Shown here: in pieces, positions 11,201 to 23,200 of the stretch | Position numbering within the stretch: position 1 is the first letter of the stretch | How the letters are laid out: each line of letters starts with the position of its first letter | Origin: Conchocele bisecta | Taxonomy: Eukaryota > Mollusca > Bivalvia > Lucinida > Thyasiridae | Direction of reading: 5' to 3' | Length of the DNA: 64,000 bases | Assembly (NCBI GenBank): GCA_029237695.1 | Contig: CM055268.1 | Span: 49,246,418 to 49,310,417 of the forward strand | Notes under the pieces: model-generated | What the model was told of the DNA's origin: nothing | The model's input: the letters and a program-made list of their open reading frames with translations, nothing else | The model's database searches: none | Translations under genes and position numbers: made by a program

Positions 11201-14200
11201 CACATGCATAGAAGACGACCAAAAGGTGTGTCGCACGTAAGAATGACAACTCTTGCGTCGTTAATTTCTTAGTTATCTCCCTTTGTTGTTTCGTGCACTG
11301 ATTTCGTGTCTGGAGCATAACTCAAACACCCTTTGGAATATTTTCATGAAACTTCACACATGCATAGACCACAACCCTAAAGGTGTGTCCCGCAAGAATG
11401 ACAACTCTTGCATCACTAATTCTTTAGTTATCTCCCTTTGTTTTTCCGTCACTGATTTTGTCTCCGGAGCATAACTCGAACACCCTTTTTTCAAACTACT
11501 TGTGTATCTGGGGAGGGGGATACACATGCGTTTGTCGACAAGCGTCCATTTCTAGTTAGTTTTTCGTATTATAAACGTGTTTTTCCATTGATGGTTACTA
11601 AATTATTGTATCTAAATTAATTACACTAGCGTCTATAATGGGAATTCCTTTTTAAATTTGGTATAGTATTATCATTTACGACGAAAAGTAATTTTTCTTT
11701 TCTTTACTAGTACAGTGGGGTCAGCGTGTAAGTGCACACACGAACGAACACGACAGGTTGGTTCCAACCTGTCGTGTTCGTTCGTGTGTGCACTTTCACG
11801 CTGACCCCACTGTACATGTACATGTATAGCGAAAATTCCAGATTATGCCAAGTTAAATTATATCCCCTGCTTATCACAGTTTCTGATAGCATATGTACTT
11901 GAATATTACGCATGCTTTTGTGAATGTGATCAATTTTAACCTTTACACCGCTATCTTAATTTTTTGTCGTCTGCTGTTTATTTTCCATTTTTATTATCAA
12001 AAACATGCTTTGACAGCACTTTAGAATAATTTACAACATGCTTTGACAGCACTTAAGAATCTGAAATGTTGTCAAACCATGTTTTTATGGAGAAATAAGG
12101 CAATATATAAAAGCAACAGCAGACGACAATTGTTGTGTGTATCGGTCTAAGGGTTAATTTTGCATTGGTGTACAGATGTCATTTACTGGGCATGAAGCTA
12201 AAAACCACATCTGGGATATTCTGAGGTACACTGCCTTTAACAAAAAAAAATACAAATGTTAAACAGTAGTACATACAATAGCGTTTCTGGGCCAGTTTAT
12301 CACTTAGGACCCGCCACACCCCCCTCGCCGGCCCCCAGCCCCCTTTCCCAAGTATCCTAGGACCGGACCAGACCCTCCGCGCCCACAGCCCACCTTCCGC
12401 CCAAAAGAGAGTGCGGGGGACAGCCCACCACCCTCGCCGGCCCGGCTACTAACATGATATACCTCACCCGCAAACAGCGTAGATACAGATGAGCCAGCTC
12501 GTGACATCCATGGACAACATACATATAGGGTGCACTTTACAGAATTCTGGTGGGTTACACGGGCAAATCGTTGATTTACAAATAATGGTGCACTTACTAG
12601 AGTAAACTGGCCCAGAAATGCTATTGTATATACTACTTAAACAATTATATGTATACATACCGGTATATGGTTTCATTTGAAAACTTATATTTTCCATAAA
12701 TATTAGAAAGTTAGTAAATTTTTCAGATCAGATGCACTTGCGTAAGTTATGAACATCAGCTTTCTACTCTTGAAATGGTATTCTACTTATCAGGTAACAC
12801 TGCATGCTACAGAATGAGCAAATATGACGTGGTTTTCATTGAAAATAGTGCAGATTTGTTTATGTTCCGGATAACGCTGTTGTCATTCGATCGCATCATG
12901 TGCCATCTCTCGACCAATGTAAAGTCACAAAACCCATAAGTCCCATTTCGCCAATCACAGCCACATATATTTATTCTGCAGGTTATTTTTGGCAAGTAAC
13001 AGACTTCCACTATGACGCGAACTACAGCACGACTGGTGACCCGAGCCACATGTGCCACCAGTCGGCCTCGTTGTCCGGCAACAATGGTAACTATGGCAAC
13101 TACCTGTGTGATGCACCATGGAAACTGGTGACGTCGGCCATACAGGCCATGTACAAGTTCCAGTCAGAGCCAGACTTTATTATGTGGACGGGGTAAGTAT
13201 TTCTGCCGGTGCGGATCCAGGTTTTAGATCTAGTCGTCAACTTTCCTAGTTGCGAAATCTACTCCCGTACCATCTGCAGTAGATAGCAACTACAACTTTC
13301 CTGAAATGCAAACCATTTTTTATGCAACTTTTCTCATTTCTCATCTGGAGTATAATTATGTTGTTACCATTCAATTGAACCGTCTCGACGAGACGGTTCA
13401 ATTGAGTGGTAACAACATACACTTTGGATGAGAAATACGAAAATTCATCAGCTCTTTCCACATAAATAAGTGGGGTAACAACTTAACTCGGCAAATTTTA
13501 GAAGGGTCGTATGTGGACACGCCCGCCCTGGATCGCCTATGTTCTGTCAGGTATCAGGCTCCAGATAAGGAATTAGTAATTGAGTATTGTTACTCCATCA
13601 TTTCTGAAGCAATTGGGTATTTCAAAATTTGAATTGGGTAAAATAAAATCACACTACTGTTTACACATCAACTATTGAATAGTTTGCTTCGAAATGAAAA
13701 CATATCTTGGCATTTCATTAGAATTGTCTCCAAGGAGACAATTCTAATGAAATACCAAGATGTGTTTTCATGGAAAATAAGAAAAATATGCTATATTTGT
13801 GGTCTGTTTATTGTTTTCTGCAGCATGATAAAGGTACCACAAAATTTGTATTGCTTTTTGATACTCGCTACTTCTGATTTCAATTGGGTTTTTGGCAATT
13901 TCAATTGGGTATTTAAGCAAATACGCATCTTATTTGGAGCTCTGAGGTATGTATGCATGCTTGGCCAGTGGTTAGTATTATCTGGCTATTTCTGGCCAAA
14001 TGTGGCTTGTGGGATTTGTGACCAGGCTCCTGATCCAATACCACACTCATGTAGCCTGAGAACGGTCTATAGTGCTTACTAGAAGCAAAGCATAGGGTGT
14101 TTCATTGAACAGATCCTGTCTGTCTGTCTGTTTGTATGAGTTTCTCAAATCACCTATAATTATGTCTCCCCCATGAATGGGGAGACATATTGGTTTTGGC

Positions 14201-17200
14201 TTGGTTGTCCGTCTGTCTGGACATCCGTCCGTCTGTCTATCACAAAATTTGTGTTGTGTATATCTCCAAGAGTTTTTGAGTTACAGTCGTGAAACTTTAC
14301 AGGAATACTTGTCATCGTGTGAAGTTGCGCACCTGGGGTTTTAGATGCGGATTCATCCTGTATTTACGGAGTTATGGCCCTTGACTTAGCAAAAATTTGT
14401 GATTTTCAACTTGTGTCGCGCGTGTCTCCAAAAGTATTTCAGTTAGAGTCGCAAAACTTTACAGGAATACTGGTCATTGTATGAAGTTGCGCACCTGGGG
14501 TTTTAGATGCGGATTCATCCTGTAGTTACGGAGTTATGGCCCTTGACTTAGTGAAAATTGGGGATTTTCAACTTGTGTCGCGCGTATCTCCAAATGTATT
14601 TCAGTTAGAGTCGTGAAACTTTACAGGAATACTGGTCATCGTGTGAAGTTGCGCACCTGGGGTTTTAGATGCGGATTCATCCAGTATTCACGGAGTTATG
14701 GCCCTTGACTTAGTGAAAAGTGGGGATTTTCAACTTATGTCGCGCGTATCTCCAAATGTATATCAATTAGAGTCGTGAAACTTTACAGGAATACTGGGTC
14801 ATGTGTGAAGTTGCGCACTGGGGTTTTGGGAGATGCGGATTCATCCAGTATTCACGGAGTTATGGCCCTTGACTTAGTGAAAAGTGGGGATTTTCAACTT
14901 ATGTCGCGCGTATCTCCAAATGTATTTCAATTAGAGTCGTGAAACTTTACAGGAATACTGGTCATCGTGTGAAGTTGCGCACCTGGGGTTTTAGATGCGG
15001 ATTCATCCAGTATTCACGGAGTTATGGCCCTTGACTTCGTGAAAAGTGGGGATTTTCAACTTTTGTCGCGCGTATCTCCAAAAGTATTTCAGTTAGAGTT
15101 GCGAAACTTTACAGGAATACTGGTCATCGTGTGAAGTTGCACACCTGGGGTTTTAGATGCGGATTCATCCTGTATTTACGGAGTTATGGCCCTTGACTTA
15201 GCAAAAATTTGTGATTTTCAACTTGTGTCGCGCGTGTCTCCAAAAGTATTTCAGTTAGAGTCGCAAAACTTTACAGGAATACTGGTCATTGTATGAAGTT
15301 GCGCACCTGGGGTTTTAGATGCGGATTCATCCTGTATTTACGGAGTTATGGCCCTTGACTTAGTGAAAATTGGGGATTTTCAACTTGTGTCGCGCGTATC
15401 TCCAAATGTATTTCAGTTAGAGTCGTGAAACTTTACAGGAATACTGGTCATCGTGTGAAGTTGCGCACCTGGGGTTTTAGATGCGGATTCATCCAGTATT
15501 CACGGAGTTATGGCCCTTGACTTAGTGAAATGTGGGAATATTCAACTTGTGTCGCGCTTATCTTCAAAAGTATGCAGAAAATACAAGGTAGCTACATATA
15601 TGCTGTTGCTGCCTTAAATTCTACTTTTCCAAGTCCTGATAACATGCAGTGGTGGTATTGGAGGAGACATATGTTTTTGTCTGAAAAACAATCTTCTAGT
15701 TTCTCCTTGCCTTCAGCTAATATATTCATATCGCACACATGCATTACTTAGTAACGATACATCTTTCCACATTAATACAATTACCCTCAGCTACTGATCA
15801 TCCGTCCGTCCATCTGTTTGTTTATTTTTTTTGAAAGGTTTTGTAAGTTTCTCAAATCACATATAATTTCTGTTTGCCTTCAGCTTATATCTTCATATTA
15901 CACACATTTAGTAACGATACGGTACATCCTTCCACATTATACAATTACCCTCGCTACCGATCATACATCCGTCCATCTGTCTGTTTATTTTTATGAAAGT
16001 TTTTGTCAGATTTTCTCAAATAGGGGCCCTAAGTGTGTCGACAGACCACATTTTATAGTTTTGTTTACAAACATTTGATATCACTTCTAGGAGATATGAT
16101 ATGTGATTCTTTCACTTACTGTACATATCCATATATATTTATATCTAACAAAACTATACAAAATAGCTCCTTCATGAGAGCTTAGCTGTTGATAGGCCAT
16201 TAAAAACCAATAAATCAAATCAAATTGGTATGAACAAAATAGTTTTATGTTATTGCCATCCACTGGTGTTTCGTATGACACTTGAAACCAACACCACGTC
16301 TCTATAGCTAGCTGTGACAGGAGAAATTGAGCTTATAGGTGTTGCGACCAGTGTACATGCAGATCAGACTGTGCGGATTCACTGGCAGATCTGCACTGTT
16401 CGCCAATTTCCATCAATGAAACTCCGCTGGTCCTTATAGATTGTTATCAGGCTACAGGAGTGTGCTATTTGATCAGGAACTACACCGATCACAGTCCCAG
16501 TCACATAGGACCTTGGCTGTTTCTGGGACTTTAACCCTTCCTACGCTGTTGACGGAAATTGCCGTCTGCTGTTTTTCATTTTTGCTTTAATTCTTAACAA
16601 AAAACTGGTTTTGACAGCACATGAGAATCGTCTCCGCTGGAGACGATTCTCACGTGCTGTCAAAACCAGGTTTTTGTCGAGAAATATTGAAATAAAACAT
16701 TTCCAGCAGACGACAACATTTAATTCAGCATAGTAAGGGTTAACCCTTTCACTATCATCCAGCGACAGCGTCCCCCATGTGGAGGACCTGGGGGCGTTTC
16801 ACTAAACTTTGTACGACTAAAATGTTTGTAAGTGCAAATTTAGGATTGTCTGGAAATTTCAATTGATGGATTTCCATTTATTGAGCATAGGCTGCATATG
16901 CAGCCTATGCTCAATAAATGGAAATCCAATACCGGTAATTGTTTACAAGAAAACATTGTTAATGTGAAATTTATTCTTGCGAAATTTAGTGAAGCGGCCC
17001 CCGGGACCTCAGTCTGCCGAAGATCTACACTATAATCGGCAATGGGACGGAGGAAAAATCATAATACACTAGTGTAATACATGTAAATATGCAAATGAGG
17101 CCGCTTCAGAAAACATGTTAGGTCGTCATTACAGCTTCAACGTAGTGTACTGTGCTTATGCAATAAATAGAATGTAACATTTGTGTTGATTTAATATGAG

Positions 17201-20200
17201 ATTTATTAAATCTTAGACTGATTTCATAAGAAACTTGGCAATGCTGAGTATCTTATGAAATCAGTAAACTCGTTTAATAAATATGATATTAAATTGTCAT
17301 TTATATAAGATCCTCTATATTTTCTTGTTATTATTATTATTATCTGACCACTCCCAGAGACAGCGTCCCCCATGTAGAGGACAAGGACCTCAGTCTGCCG
17401 AAGATCTACACAATAATCGGAAACGTGACGGGGGAGCTGCGACGGGTGTTCCCCAACACGAGTATCTACCCGGTCCTGGGCAATCACGACCCCTACCCCG
17501 CCAACCAAATGGGCTTCGCCGACAGTACACAATACTACCAGGACATCCTCAATGTGAGCGGCTGGAACGAACTTCTGGACGACGGTCAGCAGGCAAACTT
17601 TCTACAGGGTTTGTATATTATGTGTGTTCCCTACTACCGGTACTGTGTGTATCAATATTTATCCCATCAACATAGTGCGTATGTGCCGTGAAACACGGTG
17701 CCGTGAAACGTTTTTGATATTCTGTCAATACGACCTAATCACTGCGTATGAATATGTGTGGTTGCCATACTAGTCGATTCTCAGATTTTCTGGATGCGGC
17801 TGGGGTTATTTTAAAGCTATTTGTAGGTGTTGACGGGATAAATAGAATAGTAGGTTAGTGCCGTGAATGGGAAACGGAAACGGATGAATGGGCGCGGCAC
17901 GGAAACGGGATATGCTCGGCAGTCTCGCCCATCCCGTTTTCTAAGCCTTGCCAGATATATTTTCCCATTCACGGCACTAACTTACTATTCTCTATATCAC
18001 ACCACTCTCTACAGGTCGGCCTTAAATGACCTTAGCTGTTGATAGGCCGTTAAGCCCCAACAAACAAACAAAACTGTCTACAGGGTTTTTATGCCCCCAA
18101 TTCGATAGCAAGGGGGCATATTGCGTCACTCTTGAGGTACCATCCGTAACTCCATCCATGTACATTTACGTCGAAAACTCAAAAAGTTTGTAAGAGTTTC
18201 CCCATCATATAATATCTTCAATATTACTTGAAGGATTGCTTTAACTCTTGGACAGTTCATTCACCTGAACATGTGTGGCACACTCGCACCACCAATGACA
18301 GGACCTTGACCTTTGTGACCTTCGGAATGGTGCTAAAACACTTAGCCATTTTCTTACGTCAAAAAGTTTGTAAGAGTTTCTCCAGCATGCAATATCTTCA
18401 ATGTTACTTGAAGGATTACTTTAATATTTGGACAGTTAATTCACCTGAACATGTGTGACACACTCGCACCACCAATGACATGACCTTGACCTTTGTGACC
18501 TCCTCAAATTACTTTGAAATTTGTGTAAATTTAAAGTGTTATTTTTTATAACAAACGTTGTAGACCCAGATCAGACTGCGTGTATGCACAGTCTGATCTG
18601 GGCCTACACTGGTCGCAAACTAAATAATATACACCATGGCATGTCACATTCCACCATATTTTGACTGTATGGCAGATATTAGTAAATTCGGAAACAAACG
18701 GGCCAACAGTCATTGGCCTGCCATTTTTGGGCTCAAATGCCCGGGTTTGAAAGGTCCTCGAGCCAATTCCTACCCTTAAATATAAGATAATAATAACATT
18801 CCACCAACAGGTAAGGGACACAGGGACTTGGACCTATGACCACCAAAAAAAACCTATTAAAAAAAAATCCCATTAACCCACCCACTTGGTCGTACAGTAC
18901 AACGTAAATAATGACAGACCAAGTGGGTGGGGTAATGGGATTTTTTTAATAGGCATTTTTTTGGTGTCATAGGTCCGTCTTTCCACCTGTTGTGGAGTGG
19001 CCTAGGGGTTAAAACACCAATCCAATTCGGAGGTTGATGGTTCAAACCTACATGACCTTAAATTAAATGTTGTCTTCTGCTGGAAATGTTTTATTTTCAA
19101 TATTTCTCAACAAAAACCTGGTTTTAACAGCACATGAGAATCGTCTCCAGTGGAGACGATTCTCTTGTGCTGTCAAAACCAGTTTTTTGTTAAGAATTAA
19201 AGCAAAAATGAAAAACAGCAGACGGCAATTTCCGTCAACAGCGTAGGAAGGGTTAATGAGGGTGACTCATTTAGACAAAGCCTAATCTCCCATGAGGCCG
19301 GGTTGTGGCCTAGGGGTTAGAACACCTGGATTCCAATCCGGAGGTTGATGGTTCAAACCTCACCTTAGGTATTAAAAAGTACTTTCATAGTACATGTATT
19401 CCCATCCCACTTTCTGATGAGACTTGAAACCGAGGACCCATCCCTACATGACCTTAGCTGTTGCTGGGATGTCATCCCTTTCAACCCTAAGGAACTGGAA
19501 TGGACTGTGATATGCTAATGTTCCGACCAATCCAATGGTCACAAAATGATTTTCAGATTCGTCCATTTATGAAAAGGGGGTGTTTTTTGTTCTCAAAAAT
19601 ATTAAAATTACTTTCAAAAAGTGCAGATCCTGATGAGACAGCTCGTTACGAGCCGGCTCATCTGGATCTGCACTTTTTGCACAAACCGATATAGCGGGAT
19701 TTCGGGTTCAAAGGGTTAAAACCATCCTCTTTCACTTCCACTGTCCAACAACAGGAGGTTACTACAGTGTGCAACTATCGCCGAAGCTGCGGCTGGTAGG
19801 CCTCAACACCAACCTGTACTACAACCAGGACAAGTTGACGAAGGGAATCCCCGACCCCGCCAACCAATTCCGCTTCATTGAACAGCAGCTACAGGAGGCC
19901 AGCAAACAGCAACAGGCGGTACAGTGAAACCTCTCTAAACCGGACACCCTGGGAGGTCCCCAGGGTGTCCGGCTTAGAGAGGTTTCACTGCAAATCAGGC
20001 ATTTGGTCATTCTGAGTCATAGTTGTGTGCTATGCAATCACAAACAGACGCTTTCACCTGAGATAAATGACCAAGATACTCATCAAAAATAAGATCACAT
20101 GTGTTTTCTTGGTGTCCGGTTTAATGAGGATCCACTGTATTGTTACCCATCTCTCTATATGTGTCTGTGACTGGAGAAATGGGGTTTGTGCCCAGTGTAG

Positions 20201-23200
20201 CTTCTGATTAAATAGTACACGCATGTAGCCTGATAATGATTTATATTGCTTGTTAGTGTCATTGCGGGTGTTTCATTGATGGAATGACGAACGGTGCAGA
20301 TCCTGATCAGACTGTGCGAATGCATTGGCTGATTTGTATCTACACTGGTTGCAAAACCCATACGCCCCATTTCTCCAGACACAGCCACATATAAGTTAAT
20401 ATCACATACATGTCACTAATTCCCTGGGTTTTCACGTGTCTGAGAAATAGATGCACGTGCCTGAGCAGGATTTTTGTCGAAGGTTACATCATAAAATTCA
20501 ATGCAATTCATAACGGTCAGTTGATGCACTCCACCCGAAATTCATGTTCATTGTATCACATACAATATGTTACAAGTACGTCCCGTCTCGTCCGTCACAA
20601 ACTTAACGCCTAACAGCACTCATGAAATATGGACATTTCACACCACTTGATTAACCAAGGTGCATGATCACGTGGTTACAACAACGTCGCCCACTCCAAT
20701 GTAAGTATTCTTTGATATTTTCCTTAATTCGCAACAGATTTTCATGAAATATGGCACAGCAAACGCGTCTTCATGAGTGTCAGAGACACGGAAATCGATT
20801 CTTCGCAAAAACCACAGAAGTTTGGGCAAAAATACAGAGACCACCAAATGCGTCTTAAACGCCATATTTCATCAAAATCCGTTACGTAATAAGGACACTA
20901 TAAAAGAATACATACTTTGAATCGGTACTTGTTGTTAGTACCACGTGATCATACACCTTGTTAACATGTAATATGTTACAAAATATCCTCTATTTATTGC
21001 TCTTTAAACTAATTACCTGATTGGCAGGTGATGATATTTGCTCACATTGCCCCGGGGATGTTTGAGTTGGTGGAGGGAATGATGTGGCTGTACCAGGATT
21101 TTAACCACCGATACCTGGAGCTACTGCAGCGCTACTCCGCCATCATTCAGGCCCAGATGTACGGTCACGAGCATACAGACTCATTCCGCATACTCTTCAA
21201 TAAGGAAAGTAAGGATGTACATGTATTTATTACAGTGATCATAACATGTTTCAGGGCGATTGTAAAAGTATATTTTTGGATGAAGGAAATATTTTGTCAT
21301 GCAATAAATATAATCCTTTTAATAATTTTCTTGTTCAGAATTTAGGGATGTATTGTGGCATAGAGGTTAGGACACTTGACTTCACTACCAGAGGTTGCGA
21401 GTTCAATCCCCGCCCTAAGCATGAAATACTTTTGTAGTATTTTCATCCTTTTGGTCATTCAGTAGCCAATTTCACCAACATTGCAAAGTATACTTTTCTA
21501 GCAAAGTATACTTTGAGGGAGTAATCATTTATTTTTCCCGAAATGCATTATGTCATATAGAACTAACGACAGCATATATTTGATGATTAAAAGTATGCAG
21601 AATTATAAATTCAGTATAATAAAAAATAATACATTTATTCCTAAATTGAAAATTTCTCCTTCAAAGTATACTTTGCTAGATAAGTATACAAATGTACTTT
21701 GCAATGTTGGTGAAATAGGCTACTGATTATCTGAATCATATGAGACTTGAAACCAAAGTCCAGCCCTTAAATGACCTCAAGCTGCTGCTGGGACATAAAA
21801 CCAATTCACTTTCACTTTTGTTCTGAATTTCTACATTTAACCCAGCATTATGAGAAAAGTTGACTTATTATACTGAATTTATTACATTATCACAGCCAAA
21901 ATGGCTGTGATAATGTAATAAATTCAGTACAATAAAAAAGCCCCTGTTCACACATTCTGAGCTTCTAATCGAACACAAAATACAGCAGTTTGATTGACCG
22001 ACTTGTGGCTAAGGCTTGGGTTTGAGCATGAAATCCAAGTAAATAATTCAACTCCATATGAGACAAGTCATGTGGTTTTGTACCCAAGAAGATGTGCAAT
22101 ATCTTGTGACAAATATTTACAAAATTTACCGTATTTCCCGTAAATGATGTTGAAAGTTGACGAAATATTCAGAGAGAATACGGAGTTCCGTCATTTAATT
22201 GCTATGAAAATGTCATCAACATTCAACGTCATTTACAGAAGAGATCACAGTTTGTATGCTCATGAAAAATCTTCTTTGGTACAAAATTACTTCTAATGCA
22301 CTCTATAAATATAACGCACTCTGATTGGCTGATGGTCATACATTACAGGTATATCATTGTTGATGAACGGTCGCAAATTATTTCAATATGTATTCCTACG
22401 CCAGTAATAAAGGAGTGCATTAGAAATAGGTTAACCGCATTGTAATTTTGAAATTTGCGGCGTTTATTAGAAAATGATAGGTCGGAAAACATGTTTAATG
22501 GCGACCGCTAGCGCGTCGCCATTAAGCAGATTTTCCGACCTATCATTTTCTGATATACGCTGCAAATTTTAAAATTACAATACAGTTAACCCTATAATAA
22601 CTTGTCTCGTATAATTACGTGCAATGCTTTGTAGCCAAGCCGGTTGGTTCCCTGTTCCTGAGCCCAGCAGTGACGCCGTGGAAGAGCACGCTCCCTGGAG
22701 TAGGGGCCAACAACCCGTCCGTCCGTCTGTACACATACGACCGCGAGAATGGCGTCATACAGAACTACCGCCAGTACTTCCTGAACCTGACAGCCGCGAA
22801 CCAGAACCGCCAGCCCGGCCACTGGCAGCTGGAGTACGACACCTCTGTCGTGTATGGATTAGACACGCTAAAGCCTGATCAGCTTCACAGCCTCGTAAAA
22901 GCGTTCACTAAACGGGAGAACCATTTGTTCAAACGCTACCTAGACTTTAACAGTGTAGAGTACATGACAGATGTTGTGTGTAACGGCTCATGTTTTTCGC
23001 GGCATTTTTGCGCAATAACCCAGCTGGACAAGGACGCGTACCGGACGTGCATGTCAGGCCCGACCACGACAGTGCCCCCTGTGACGCCCACACCCACGCG
23101 CACGCCCACGCCCCCGCCCTCGCCCACGCCCACGCCTGCCCCACAGATGGAGATCCCACGATACATGTACTACGTGATCGGCGGTCTGGCCGGCTTCGTT

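Larger units (their letters stand above)
8171..11555 (+). mobile_element. Helitron-related element (HINE-like) with two tandem arrays
   Basis: The left end reads A|TCCCCCGGACTCCGTCGGGG, a subterminal inverted repeat. The right end has a hairpin (GCGTTTGTCGACAAGCGT) followed by CCATTTCTAG|T. A|TC...CTAG|T is the Helitron signature. The 3.4 kb interior is two unrelated arrays (about 155 bp and about 170 bp units) plus poly-T direct repeats, with no Rep/helicase coding. The flanks at 8105-8155 and 11545-11600 are also imperfect inverted repeats of each other, so the element may have landed in an older hairpin. It sits in SMPDL3 intron 1. Confidence 0.6.

Noticed and set aside
12304..12507. A Gly-rich minus-strand frame
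   Set aside because: It follows the GC-rich cargo of a foldback element; no start context, splice site or domain.
14161..15575. A CRISPR-like array
   Set aside because: Units are about 160 bp head to tail with no repeat/spacer alternation, and the genome is eukaryotic.
19297..19362. A possible functional tRNA gene
   Set aside because: The A and B boxes are good, but the acceptor arms do not pair, and the sequence continues into a SINE body found again at 21346.
22936..23166. Minus-strand frames rich in Gly, Ala and Val opposite exon 6
   Set aside because: They are the antisense of the Pro/Thr stalk coding repeats of SMPDL3.
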